Of a DNA stretch of 64,000 nt, positions 35,828-44,815 are shown piece after piece. The notes below the pieces were generated by a model, which searched no databases, was not told the DNA's origin, and saw nothing but the letters and a program-made list of their open reading frames with translations. Source of the DNA: Metabacillus bambusae (GTDB taxonomy: Bacteria; Bacillota; Bacilli; Bacillales; Bacillaceae); assembly GCF_017497975.1 (NCBI RefSeq), contig NZ_JAGDEL010000016.1:1-64000 (forward strand). The letters run 5' to 3'. Numbering within the stretch: the first letter of the stretch is position 1; the number at the start of each line of letters is the position of its first letter. A program made the position numbers and the translations under genes.

Positions 35828-37093
35828 ATGAACAATGAACTAATACAAGCCATTAAAGATTATGCAAAACCCTTAACCAATCTCAATGACTTCAACTCAC
35901 TTCTTCATGAGATTGAGATGCAAAAATATGTATTATTAGGGGAAGCATCACATGGGACGTCTGAATATTATAAAATTCGTGCTGAACTATCTAAAAAGCT
36001 TATTGTAGAAAAAGGCTTCACCTTTTTAGCTGTCGAAGGAGACTGGCCTGCATGCCAACATGTAAACCGTTATATTAAAGGCTTTGATCAAGTCACTCCA
36101 AATGCTAGAGAGGTGTTACAATCCTTTAACCGTTGGCCTACTTGGATGTGGGCAAATGAAGAAATGATTGAGCTTATTGAATGGTTAAAGGAATATAATC
36201 AAAAGCAACCTAAAGATACGCAGGTTGGCTTTTATGGAATTGATATTTATTCTTTATGGGAATCAATGGATGAAATTATCAAGTATTTAGAAAAAACCCA
36301 TTCTCCCCAACTCGAAGATGCCAAAAAAGCATTTACATGTTTTGAACCCTTTAATCGCCAACCTGAAAAATATGGAGTGTCTGCTGCCCTTTATTCAGAA
36401 GGATGTCATGATGAGGTCATCAAGCTTTTAACAGAAATTTGTTTAAATAAAAATAAACAATTAGACTCCGCAGAGAATCGTTTAAATCTTGAAGTAAATG
36501 CTCTTATTACAGCTAATGCTGAAAATTACTACAGAACAATGGTAGTAAATGATAACGAATCCTGGAATATTCGCGATCGGCACATGGTTGAGGTAATCAA
36601 TAAAATTAGTGAGTATTACGGCAACCAAGCAAAAGGAATCATCTGGGAACATAATACACATGTTGGTGATGCACGGGCAACTGATATGGCTGCTGAAAGT
36701 ATCGTAAACGTTGGACAATTACTAAGGGAACAAAAAGGGAAAGAGGATATCTTTATTGTTGGCTTTGGAACACATCGCGGGACAGTCATTGCAGCTGATC
36801 AATGGGGGGTAAACTTTGAAAAAATGATCATTCCACCAGCTGAAGCCGGAAGCTTCGAGGATGCTTTGCATAAGGCTGGTCCTAGTGATAAGCTATTAAT
36901 CTTTAACGATGAAAACCATCATAAATTTAATCGAACGATAGGTCACCGTGCTATTGGAGTCGTTTATGATCCTAAATATGAACATTATGGAAATTATGTA
37001 CCATCAGTCATATCAGACCGGTATGATGCGTTTGTTTATGTTAATTATACGAATGCTCTTACCCCACTTAAAGTGGAGGCAGTTTTTCTATAA
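35828..37093 (+). CDS. erythromycin-esterase-fold hydrolase
   Basis: 421 residues. Key motifs of the EreA/B-like family: GEASHGTSEYY near residue 38 (active-site His), VEGDWPACQ, and WEHNTHVGDAR. The family includes macrolide esterases and, more often, hydrolases of unknown substrate in Bacillaceae, so no resistance should be inferred. It is soluble, with AGAGGGATG upstream. It follows the broken gene at 35369 on the same strand. Confidence 0.88.
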   Translation: MNNELIQAIKDYAKPLTNLNDFNSLLHEIEMQKYVLLGEASHGTSEYYKIRAELSKKLIVEKGFTFLAVEGDWPACQHVNRYIKGFDQVTPNAREVLQSFNRWPTWMWANEEMIELIEWLKEYNQKQPKDTQVGFYGIDIYSLWESMDEIIKYLEKTHSPQLEDAKKAFTCFEPFNRQPEKYGVSAALYSEGCHDEVIKLLTEICLNKNKQLDSAENRLNLEVNALITANAENYYRTMVVNDNESWNIRDRHMVEVINKISEYYGNQAKGIIWEHNTHVGDARATDMAAESIVNVGQLLREQKGKEDIFIVGFGTHRGTVIAADQWGVNFEKMIIPPAEAGSFEDALHKAGPSDKLLIFNDENHHKFNRTIGHRAIGVVYDPKYEHYGNYVPSVISDRYDAFVYVNYTNALTPLKVEAVFL

Positions 37094-37237
37094 ATGCTTT
37101 AACATAAAGGTTGCAGTTTGAATCGTTTTCTAATGCTAGCTACAATTTGAAAAAAATATAAAAAAAGACTAGAAATAATTTTCAACCTTGTTATAATGCT
37201 TATTGAGTACATGACATTATATTAAAGGTGGTCGATT

Positions 37238-37435
37238 ATGGGGAATACTTGTAGGTATGTTGTCAATGCGGTTGGTAAATGTGGAGAAACATACTATACC
37301 CAATTTAATGATAAAAAAGAACTTAAAAATTGGATAACTGACCATCAAGAAAAATTAATTATGAATGAATTAAAAATTGTTGATAAAGAAATTCATCCAC
37401 TCTTAAAATGGTTCAATCCTAAAAAAATGATGTAA
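37238..37435 (+). CDS. 65-residue basic protein of unknown function
   Basis: ATG after AAAGGTGG with a strong terminator behind the stop, so a genuine small gene. MGNTCRYVVNAVGKCGETYY begins a small beta-rich domain, followed by a Lys-rich helix (DKKELKNWITDHQEKLI). It resembles short DNA- or RNA-binding-like proteins, but no family is recognised. Confidence 0.65.
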   Translation: MGNTCRYVVNAVGKCGETYYTQFNDKKELKNWITDHQEKLIMNELKIVDKEIHPLLKWFNPKKMM

Positions 37436-37804
37436 GTGCCTATTATTAAAAAAATGGAAAAAAGGTCCAATTCCAATATGAATTAGACCTTTTTTCATTA
37501 TCCTGGGATCATTGATATGCTATAGACATTTTTCAAAAAACGTTATACATACATCCTGATCGAGGAAACTAAACTCATTATTTCCCCACTTTTTTAACAA
37601 GACAGCCATTGTGCCTATTACAAACTTAACATACGAAGTATGTTTAATAGAAGTAACTATTAATGCTAAATAAATGACAAGTTTGCTTTACCAACGATTC
37701 AAGTCTGTTGGGGAAGGATAAAACCCTTTTAATGTAGAAATTATAAGTATAGGTAATAACATCACCTAGCTTCAATTCCTTTAGAGAAAGGATAGATTTT
37801 AATT
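37436..37804. other. intergenic stretch with one terminator
   Basis: Holds the terminator at 37458-37496. Beyond it I see AT-rich sequence without reading frames or repeats. Confidence 0.5.
37458..37496 (+). terminator. strong terminator
   Basis: AAAAAGGTCcAATTC pairs with GAATTaGACCTTTTTT, a long stem plus U-run, 22 bases after the stop of the 65-residue gene. Confidence 0.85.
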
Positions 37805-38224
37805 ATGTACGAGCTCAAAACAAAAGAAACCGACAACAGTGTTGTTGAGTTTATTGAACTTGTCGAAAGCCCTAAAAAACGTGAAGATGCTTATAAATTG
37901 TTAGATATTTTCACTGAAACGACAGGATTTAATGCAAAGATGTGGGGCCCAAGTATTATTGGGTTTGGTGCTTATCATTATAAATATGAATCCGGTCACG
38001 AAGGTGATGCTCCACTCGTGGGCTTTTCACCACGAAAAGCAAAAATCAGTTTGTATTTTGCAACAGGTGACACAAAACGTGATGAATTATTAAAGGACTT
38101 TGGAAAACATACTACAGGAAAAGCGTGTGTATACATAAATAAAGTAGCAGATATTGATGTTAATATTTTAAAAGTGCTAATTAATCAGTCAGTGAGATTT
38201 TTAAAAGAAACGTACCCAGATTAA
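37805..38224 (+). CDS. DUF1801 (YdhG-like) protein
   Basis: 139 residues, soluble. DUF1801 pattern: KKREDAYKLLDIFTETTGFN, MWGPSIIGFGAYHYKYESGH, and FSPRKAKISLYFATGD. The family resembles frataxin-like iron chaperones in fold but has no proven role. AGAAAGGATAG precedes the ATG. Confidence 0.85.
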   Translation: MYELKTKETDNSVVEFIELVESPKKREDAYKLLDIFTETTGFNAKMWGPSIIGFGAYHYKYESGHEGDAPLVGFSPRKAKISLYFATGDTKRDELLKDFGKHTTGKACVYINKVADIDVNILKVLINQSVRFLKETYPD

Positions 38225-38317
38225 AGCAATCTAAAATGTGGCTTTATCTATCACATCTGTAATGTAGATTGATTCTTTCATAAAATGGTCCATTTAAATA
38301 TAATGTAAACAGGAAAG

Positions 38318-38345
38318 AGGTCATTCTTAGAAGGAATGACCTTTA
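38318..38345 (+). terminator. terminator between DUF1801 and ktr genes
   Basis: AGGTCATTC and GAATGACCT form a perfect nine-base-pair stem with a short loop, then TTTATAT. Confidence 0.75.
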
Positions 38346-38519
38346 TATATTATGGCATAATAAAATTACCTACATGAGTTATTCCTGCCAAAATTTTCAC
38401 CTTTTTATACCAATCTTTAAAAGAATGCCCATGTTAAATATCTATTTTCCAGGGTAAATAACAACAAGTAGATTATCATTTCTAAATGAAAAGAACGTAA
38501 TGTTAGGGGATATTTAACG

Positions 38520-39890
38520 ATGGTAAAGTCCAATAAAGTGAAAAGATTTATCCTACCTTTAAAATGGGAAAGAATTAATCCTGCACAAACATTGTCACTA
38601 GGATTTTTGTGCCTTATTGGATTAGGTACTTTGTTACTCATGTTACCCTTTGCTACAAAAGATCGACATCACTTATCTTTTATTGATGCATTATTTGAAG
38701 CAACCTCTGCTGTTTGTGTTACAGGATTAGTGGTAGTAGATACTGAGACGACTTTTACCCTTTTTGGTCAAATTGTTTTAATGGTATTAATCCAAATTGG
38801 TGGTCTTGGTTTTATGACTTTCGGAATCATTATTGCGATTGTTTTAGGGAAAAACATAGGATTAAAAGGAAGACTTATGATTCAGGAATCTTTAAATCAA
38901 CTTTATATTGAAGGAATGGTCAGACTTGTTAAGTTTGTTGTTGGTTTCACGTTCATAATTGAAGGAATCGGAGCTGTAATCTTAGCCATTCGCTGGTCTC
39001 ACGATTTTGGCTTTCCAAAATCATTATTCTATGGCCTATTTCATTCTATTTCGGCCTTTAATAATGCAGGCTTTGACCTAATGGGAGAGTTTCGCAGTAT
39101 AACGGGATATGTTGGTGATTTTACAATCATCTTAACACTTAGTTCCTTGTTTATGATTGGAGGAATTGGATATTTCGTCATATTAGATATTTTCAAAAAG
39201 AAATCATGGAAGAAACTTTCCTTACATACAAAATTAGTCCTTTTAATGACATTAATTCTTAATTTACTTGGAACAATCCTGATCTTTACTTTGGAGTACA
39301 ATAACCCCGGAACATTAGGAGGATTGTCATCTCTAAAAGATAAAGTGTTAGGTGCTTATTTTCATGGGGTAGTTCCTAGAACAGCAGGTTTTAATACGTT
39401 GAATTTACCGGAGTTAACGCTAAGTTCCCAATTTGTTACGATTTTGCTAATGTTTATTGGTGGAGGCTCTGGAGGTACAGCTGGTGGAATTAAAGTTACC
39501 ACTTTTTTCATTCTTATCCTTGCTGTTTGGACTGTATTGAAAAGAAGAGAAGATGTTAACATAATGAACAGGAGAATACCAAAGGATTTAATCTTTAGAG
39601 CATTTTCCATCACTGTTTACTCGACAGCCGTGGTATTTTTGATTTTGTTTATCTTAACGATTACAGAAAATGCTCCTTTGAATGTTCTAATTTTTGAAGT
39701 GGTTTCTGCGTTTGGAACCGTTGGAATGTCGCTAGGGTTAACACCTGAATTAAGTACACCAGGTAAAGTAATCATTTCATTTCTTATGTTTATAGGTAGA
39801 GTAGGCCCACTTACTTTAGCCTTTGCTTTAGCTAAAGAAAATAAAAAACTGCCTTTTAAGTATGTTGAAGAGAAGATTATGATTGGATAA
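38520..39890 (+). CDS. Ktr-type potassium uptake membrane subunit (KtrB/KtrD)
   Basis: 456 residues. Four pore-loop repeats are visible, each with a filter glycine: SAVCVTGLVV, SAFNNAGFDL, PRTAGFNTLN and SAFGTVGMSL. The C-terminus is TrkH/KtrB-like. The channel-like subunit works with a cytosolic RCK protein (KtrA/KtrC), which is not in the window, as is usual for ktrD-type orphans. GGGGATATTTAACG precedes the ATG. No c-di-AMP riboswitch was recognised upstream. Confidence 0.92.
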   Translation: MVKSNKVKRFILPLKWERINPAQTLSLGFLCLIGLGTLLLMLPFATKDRHHLSFIDALFEATSAVCVTGLVVVDTETTFTLFGQIVLMVLIQIGGLGFMTFGIIIAIVLGKNIGLKGRLMIQESLNQLYIEGMVRLVKFVVGFTFIIEGIGAVILAIRWSHDFGFPKSLFYGLFHSISAFNNAGFDLMGEFRSITGYVGDFTIILTLSSLFMIGGIGYFVILDIFKKKSWKKLSLHTKLVLLMTLILNLLGTILIFTLEYNNPGTLGGLSSLKDKVLGAYFHGVVPRTAGFNTLNLPELTLSSQFVTILLMFIGGGSGGTAGGIKVTTFFILILAVWTVLKRREDVNIMNRRIPKDLIFRAFSITVYSTAVVFLILFILTITENAPLNVLIFEVVSAFGTVGMSLGLTPELSTPGKVIISFLMFIGRVGPLTLAFALAKENKKLPFKYVEEKIMIG

Positions 39891-39899
39891 AAACAAAGT

Positions 39900-40019
39900 A
39901 GAGGTTAAACTCAAAGGGGTTGAGCTATCCAAACAAAACCTGAATATAGTATCTTTTTACATTGAGAGTCTATATATTGTTTTGGAGGGGTCAACCCTTA
40001 TGGTTTTGAGTCCACCTCT
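39900..40019 (+). repeat. long imperfect inverted repeat after the ktr gene
   Basis: AGAGGTTAAACTCAAAGGGG followed by TTGA pairs imperfectly with a 29-base arm at 39991-40019 (TCAACCC...TTTTGAGTCC, then ACCTCT). The arms are separated by 67 bases. It could be a large terminator stem or the ends of a small element. Confidence 0.5.
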
Positions 40020-40108
40020 TTCTAAATTGAAGTAAATAATAAATTTATTTTATTCTCCTTTAAAGATGTTCTTGATTTGATAGCCTCCGTTTTTTAATTA
40101 AACCAACC

Positions 40109-40350
40109 TTACTTTTTAGTCCATAAATACATCGCGATTCTAATACTAAACATGATAGACAGGATCAAAAAATACCCTAAATTCCAGCTTAGTTCTGGCA
40201 TATTTTCAAAGTTCATTCCATAAACCCCTGCAATAAAAGTAAGTTGCATAAAGATTGTGGTAATAACTGTAAGAACTTTCATAATGCGGTTTGTTTGATG
40301 TGAGTTCAATGAAAGGTAACTATCCCGTATATAACGATAAAATCTCATCC
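40109..40350 (-). pseudogene. corA: C-terminal fragment of a CorA-type metal transporter
   Basis: About 80 residues: YIRDSYLSLNSHQTNRIMKV leads into helix 1, the diagnostic GMN motif (FIAGVYGMNFENMPEL) and helix 2 ending in LWTKK. This is the transmembrane end of CorA magnesium/cobalt channels. The roughly 230-residue cytoplasmic domain is missing; an IS3-type fragment is fused in frame in its place, giving a 107-codon hybrid frame from 40432. Confidence 0.85.
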
Positions 40351-40505
40351 ATTGTAACTTTAATTCTACTGCTTTCCACTTTACTTCTTCTGGGTAGTGA
40401 ACTCTTGTGCCTATAAAGAAAAACACCTCCAAAATCGTTTAGATTACTAATACGACTCAAGGGGTGTTTTTTCCTTGTCTCATTTTACTGGGTCACTCTA
40501 TTTCA
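40351..40505 (-). mobile_element. left end of an IS3-family element with OrfA start
   Basis: On the minus strand GAGTGACCCAGTAAAATGAG begins an IS-end-like region with an A-run and CACCCC, then a GGAGGTG site and TRVHYPEEVKWKAVELKLQ, the start of an IS3-type OrfA. The element stops abruptly after 20-odd OrfA codons at the CorA fragment. Its end resembles the IS end at 88-117. Confidence 0.75.
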
Positions 40506-40799
40506 GTAAATGAGTTCTTTTGTTCTGTATTGTCGCTGGAATTATTCATAAAGTCCTGGAATGTATAAGCTTGTATTGCTTTGTCCTAGTTCCTATGGAA
40601 AGAGAGCGAAATAAAGGAAGTATATATAATTTGGTTAATCGTTATATTAGTAACACTTGGCGGAGGTTTGGGTGTTTTTTGATCCTTAAAAATCATCCAC
40701 TTAGTTATGGATTGATTTTTATCGTCCATTTTATTTTTTCATTATCCATATTTTTATTTTTTTATTGGTTTGGTTTTTATCGGTATTGTTTTCGCCTCT
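40506..40799. other. decayed membrane-protein-like sequence
   Basis: Plus-strand frames show a short hydrophobic stretch (IIWLIVILVTLGGGLGVF) and further hydrophobic segments in another frame, broken by stops. It is consistent with a dead membrane protein gene. The family is not recognised. Confidence 0.35.
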
Positions 40800-40983
40800 A
40801 CTATGTGCGGGAAAGCTGCCATATACAATTGGTGGAGGAATAGGACAGTCTAGATTATGCATGTTTTTACTAAAAAAAGCTCGTATTGGGGAAGTTTATG
40901 CTTCTGTTTGGAATGAGCAATTATTCACGAGTGCAAAGAAAGGAATATTGACCTTTTGTAAGGAAGTTCTTCTTAAGATCTAA
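40800..40983 (+). pseudogene. asnA: C-terminal fragment of aspartate-ammonia ligase
   Basis: The frame contains [20 protein letters not shown], then [16 protein letters not shown]. This is the diagnostic end of AsnA (class II-tRNA-synthetase-like asparagine synthetase), where GGGIGQSR is the ATP-binding motif 3. The upstream 270 residues are absent and the frame upstream is unrelated hydrophobic sequence. Confidence 0.8.
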
Positions 40984-41073
40984 CTCGAAGACTTCCGCTT
41001 TGTAAAGGAAACAATTCCCGAAGAGGTAAATATTTTGTGTTGTTCGTTTTTATAAGGGGTTCATATTCTACTA

Positions 41074-41244
41074 TTATGTATCCCCTTTTCTATGATTGGC
41101 TGTATCTGCATTGTCCGAGTGTTTCACACCTTTGCTTTTATACGGTTTGTTACTCTTTGCTTTATTTTCACTAGCTTTCCAACGCGTCCAACCCTTTTTG
41201 CCTGTTCCTCTACCAGTTCCACTTTTACCTTTAGCTTTACTCAT
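41074..41244 (-). CDS. DUF3934 small basic protein
   Basis: 56 residues, below usual ORF cut-offs. ATG seven bases after GGAG. It begins MSKAKGKSGTGRGTGKKGW and continues TRWKASENKAKSNKPYKSKG, the DUF3934 pattern. The C-terminal 14 residues (HSDNADTANHRKGDT) extend past the usual end near residue 42. Highly basic; function unknown. Confidence 0.75.
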   Translation of the reverse strand: MSKAKGKSGTGRGTGKKGWTRWKASENKAKSNKPYKSKGVKHSDNADTANHRKGDT

Positions 41245-41602
41245 ATCATCACTCCATTATTATTTAAAATACCAATCTTGGATCTATATTATACTTTTCA
41301 CTTCAATATTTAGTCTTGCATGTAAGCAAAAAAGTGACATGCTAGTCCACTCGAGAATCCCTTCAATCAGTCTACCTATAATCGCAATAAAAAGATAGCG
41401 AATCTTTTTTTTATTCGCTTTTACTATCTTACGTCTATATTAGCATAAGTTAGATATAGTGAAATGATATGGAATTACCCCATTAGCTATAATATAAATA
41501 ATCAATTTTAGTACAATCTGTAATACGAGCATAAACTCGCTAATAATTGATCACTCAATGGGAATATTAACAAATATATATTGAACCTGGGAGGATATAA
41601 CC
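41245..41602. other. upstream region of the RNase J paralogue
   Basis: Contains an AGCGAAT/ATTCGCT hairpin at about 41386-41420 with a long T-run on the plus strand and the probable rnj promoter. Nothing else recognised. Confidence 0.45.
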
Positions 41603-43276
41603 TTGAGCACAACAGAGAATGTTTTATCTATTTTCGCCTTAGGCGGTTTAAATGAAATCGGAAAAAATATGTATGTAATTGAGTATTCAAATAATATTGT
41701 GATTATCGACTGTGGTAATAAGTTCCCTGATGAAAGTTTGTTAGGAATTGATTTGATTATCCCTGATATTACCTACTTACTAGAAAATAAAGATAAAATA
41801 AGAGCATTAATCGTTACACATGGACATGAAGATCATATCGGAGGAATCCCGTTCTTCTTAAAAAAATTAAATGTACCCGTTTATGCCACACGTTTCACAC
41901 TAGGTTTAATTGAATTAAAATTAGAAGAACATAAACTTTTAAGGGATACTGAGCTGATTGAAATTGAATCTAGCTCAAACTTAAATTTCGATGAAATAAA
42001 TATAACTTTTTTCAAAGTGAATCATAGTATTCCTGATTGCTTAGGGGTTGTTTTTAACACACCTGAAGGAAAAATCGTACATACTGGGGACTTCAAGTTC
42101 GATTTGACCCCTGCGAATAACGAGCATTCGGATATTCATAAAATGGCAGAAATCGGAAAAGATGGCGTCTTCCTTCTACTGTCTGAAAGTACTAACGCTG
42201 AACGTCCTGGTTTAACCCCATCGGAGCAAATGGTAGGTAAACATGTTGAGGATGCCTTCATGAAAGCAGAACGCAAAGTAATTCTTTCTACGTTCGCTTC
42301 TAATATTAATCGCATTCAGCAAGTTGTGGATGCTGCACAAAAAACAAATCGAAAAATAGCTTTGCTCGGACGCAGTATGGTAAATGTAGTGGATGTTGCA
42401 ATGGAACGTGGTTATTTAACAGTTCCTGATGGTATGTTAATTGAACAACAGGAAATCAATGAAATGGCCCCTGAAAAGGTAGCAATCTTATGCACCGGGA
42501 GCCAAGGAGAACCATTAGCAGCACTTGCCCGATTATCTACTGGAAACTTTCGGGGTGTCGACATTTTACCAGAGGATACGGTTATTTTTGCAGCAGGTCC
42601 AATACCAGGGAATGAACGGAATGTCACACGGATCGTAGACAACTTACTTACACTTGGAGCCAAAGTGATTTACGGAACAGGAAGTTCATCAGGAATGCAT
42701 GTATCTGGCCATGGCTATCAAGAAGATTTAAAACTAATGCTTACACTAATGAAGCCAAAATATTTTATTCCTATTCACGGTGAATATAGAATGTTACACC
42801 ATCATCGATTGTTAGCCGAATCCGTTGGAGTAGGGCAAGGAAACACGTTTATTATGAATAATGGTGATGTTGTAGATATTACAAATTCTATTGCCCGCCA
42901 AACTCGGACAATACCAGCAGGCAATACCTTTGTGGATGGGATAGGTGTCGGTGATGTCGGGGACATCGTGTTAAGAGATCGCAAACAACTTTCTGAAGAT
43001 GGAATGGTCGTGATTGTTTTAACGATGAGTAAAAGGGAAGGAAAGCTAGTTTCTGAACCGGACACCATTTCACGTGGTTTCGTGTTTAACAGAGATTCCG
43101 AGGAACTCATAAGAGATGTTAATCGCCTTATTACAAAAACTGTTAACGATCTTCAAAAAGGGAATAAAAACCAATGGAGTGTCATTAAACAAAGTTTAAA
43201 AAAATCTGTAGGCCAATATTTATATGCTCAAACTAAGAGAAAGCCAATGATCCTTCCTATAATTATTGCAATTTAA
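41603..43276 (+). CDS. ribonuclease J-family protein
   Basis: 557 residues, normal for RNase J. The metallo-beta-lactamase motif HGHEDH is at residues 73-78, followed by the beta-CASP region (LSTFASNINRIQQ, CTGSQGEPLAALAR), HVSGHG and a C-terminal domain. RNase J has 5'-3' exonuclease and endonuclease activity on RNA. TTG start after GGGAGG. The housekeeping rnjA is normally followed by or near rpoY/ykzG, and none is here, so it is probably an additional paralogue. Confidence 0.9.
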   Translation: MSTTENVLSIFALGGLNEIGKNMYVIEYSNNIVIIDCGNKFPDESLLGIDLIIPDITYLLENKDKIRALIVTHGHEDHIGGIPFFLKKLNVPVYATRFTLGLIELKLEEHKLLRDTELIEIESSSNLNFDEINITFFKVNHSIPDCLGVVFNTPEGKIVHTGDFKFDLTPANNEHSDIHKMAEIGKDGVFLLLSESTNAERPGLTPSEQMVGKHVEDAFMKAERKVILSTFASNINRIQQVVDAAQKTNRKIALLGRSMVNVVDVAMERGYLTVPDGMLIEQQEINEMAPEKVAILCTGSQGEPLAALARLSTGNFRGVDILPEDTVIFAAGPIPGNERNVTRIVDNLLTLGAKVIYGTGSSSGMHVSGHGYQEDLKLMLTLMKPKYFIPIHGEYRMLHHHRLLAESVGVGQGNTFIMNNGDVVDITNSIARQTRTIPAGNTFVDGIGVGDVGDIVLRDRKQLSEDGMVVIVLTMSKREGKLVSEPDTISRGFVFNRDSEELIRDVNRLITKTVNDLQKGNKNQWSVIKQSLKKSVGQYLYAQTKRKPMILPIIIAI

Positions 43277-43388
43277 CATGGGAGTGGAAAGTTCCTTTAG
43301 CAGGATTCTCTGAGGCAAATTATCATAATATGAAAAGGAATAATAAATTATAACTTTTGCAACACAGTTGAATAATAAAGACTAACTA

Positions 43389-43417
43389 GGCTAGTTATGT
43401 AACTAGCCTTCCTATTT
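43389..43417. terminator. bidirectional terminator
   Basis: GGCTAGTT and AACTAGCC form a perfect eight-base-pair stem with a four-base loop; TTCCTATTT follows on the plus strand. It lies 113 bases after the RNase J gene. Confidence 0.65.
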
Positions 43418-43445
43418 AATTTCAATCTTAAATTGGTTTAGAATA

Positions 43446-43550
43446 TTATCCCCCAGCACTACTCGGTACATAATTAGATTGTTGCCCTTGTTCTCCTACT
43501 ATAGTGGATGTTTCATGTTTTTCTATATCTGAGTAAAAACAATGGTACAT
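43446..43550 (-). CDS. possible 34-residue peptide
   Basis: ATG to stop encodes MYHCFYSDIEKHETSTIVGE, then QGQQSNYVPSSAGG. The polar Gln/Ser/Gly-rich tail looks protein-like, and a terminator lies just downstream on the same strand. There is no strong ribosome binding site, so it may be the end of a dead gene. Confidence 0.3.
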   Translation of the reverse strand: MYHCFYSDIEKHETSTIVGEQGQQSNYVPSSAGG

Positions 43551-43663
43551 GCTGTATACTATACTTTTATTCTATGATTGAAACCACCCGAAAAATTCAG
43601 CTTTTCTTAAATTATGTGATCTAGGACTTAAAGAAGGCTCACCATAAGGCTCCAGGACCGCCA

Positions 43664-43708
43664 GCGGAAATAGAACGCCTGCAGCGGAAATCAACAACCT
43701 AGTTTAAC
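43664..43708. repeat. dispersed repeat, copy B2
   Basis: The reverse complement begins GTTAAACTAGGTTGTTGATT and continues TTCCGCTGCAGGCGTTCTAT. It differs from 14985-15029 at only about six positions. It lacks the right inverted end seen in copy B1. Confidence 0.7.
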
Positions 43709-43879
43709 AGAAACAAAAAAAAAAGAATATATTCCCCAAACTACCATTGTTAAAATGTAGCTCATTGCACATAATCCCCCTCAAAAATAAAGACTATTAT
43801 TAAAATTAATAGTTCCTTATAGTTAACCTAAGAGGATTTGTTAATATGAATTCCTACTATAAGTTAGAGAGGTAGCTTT

Positions 43880-44515
43880 ATGAAAATTGAATCACCTAAA
43901 ATACCTAATGATTTACCTTTAAGAAATTTCAATGACATTTTTTATGAGGAAGATCCTGAACTAGAATTGTGTCAAATTAATGATTCTATTTTTGATAACG
44001 AAATATTACCTAGGGTTCGTTTATATAAAATGATCATAAGGAATTGCAAGTTTAACAATACTGATTTTTCAAATATTGATATAACAGATGTATTTTTTGA
44101 TAACTGCGATTTTTCGAATGCTAAAATGCGAAATTCTTCTATACATAGAGTCAAGTTTGCGAATTGTAAATTACTAGGTGTGGATTTTACGGAATCTAGC
44201 TTTGGCAATATTGAGTTTAATGATTCTTTACTTAACTTAGCATCAATCGGGAATTCTAGGCTTGAAAAAGTTAAATTTCAAGATACTTCATTAGAGAGTT
44301 CTGATTTTTATGAATGTTTATTTAAAAAAATTGAATTTAAATCCTGCAACATAAACAGTGCTAGCTTTGAAAGAACCTCACTCAAGGGGATAGACATTAG
44401 TACATCTACTTTTGAATCACTTACAGTCTCTTTATCAGACCTAAAGGGATGTAAAGTTTCTACTCACCAGGCCATTCAATTTGCTGCTCTATTGGAATTA
44501 ATAATCATTGATTAA
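43880..44515 (+). CDS. pentapeptide-repeat protein
   Basis: 211 residues made mostly of degenerate A(D/N)LxX-type units, e.g. CKFNNTDFSNIDITDVFFDN, then CDFSNAKMRN and CKLLGVDFTESSF. These form a right-handed quadrilateral beta-helix. Some family members mimic DNA and bind gyrase, but most have no known role. There is no signal peptide. GAGAGGTAGC precedes the ATG, and a terminator follows. Confidence 0.88.
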   Translation: MKIESPKIPNDLPLRNFNDIFYEEDPELELCQINDSIFDNEILPRVRLYKMIIRNCKFNNTDFSNIDITDVFFDNCDFSNAKMRNSSIHRVKFANCKLLGVDFTESSFGNIEFNDSLLNLASIGNSRLEKVKFQDTSLESSDFYECLFKKIEFKSCNINSASFERTSLKGIDISTSTFESLTVSLSDLKGCKVSTHQAIQFAALLELIIID

Positions 44516-44578
44516 TTCACTTAAACTTTGAAGATACAATTTACAAATTTGATAAAATATTTTTAAACAATGGTTAAA

Positions 44579-44612
44579 GCAAAAACCACATTCATCTCGA
44601 ATGTGGCTTTTT
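44579..44612 (+). terminator. terminator of the pentapeptide-repeat gene
   Basis: CCACATTC and GAATGTGG form a perfect eight-base-pair stem flanked by AAAAA and CTTTTT. Confidence 0.85.
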
Positions 44613-44815
44613 CGATTTGAGAAAATCGGAAGATAGAAAAATTAATAATTGATTATTAGTTATGATGCTAGTTTTACAAAATAATAGCTAAACAGCACTT
44701 CAGCTTAATACATATTTTCCAATCATCATAAATCTCAAATGGTTGAATATATTCAATTTAACGTTATTAAAATTAGGTACAGCTTATAATACCTCAATTG
44801 AAAATGGAGGGGAAA

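Larger units (their letters stand above)
43277..43879. other. intergenic stretch with terminator, possible tiny ORF and repeat
   Basis: Holds the terminator (43389-43417), a possible peptide (43446-43550) and repeat copy B2 (43664-43708). Nothing else is visible. Confidence 0.5.

Noticed and set aside
35828-37093. Macrolide resistance gene
   Set aside because: Membership of the erythromycin-esterase fold is clear, but most Bacillaceae members have no shown activity on macrolides.
38225-38519. c-di-AMP (ydaO) riboswitch upstream of the Ktr gene
   Set aside because: The region is under 300 bases, AT-rich, and contains only a terminator hairpin.
41092-41398. Plus-strand frames of 73 and 100 codons
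   Set aside because: They overlap the DUF3934 gene on the opposite strand, which has a recognisable family pattern and start signals.
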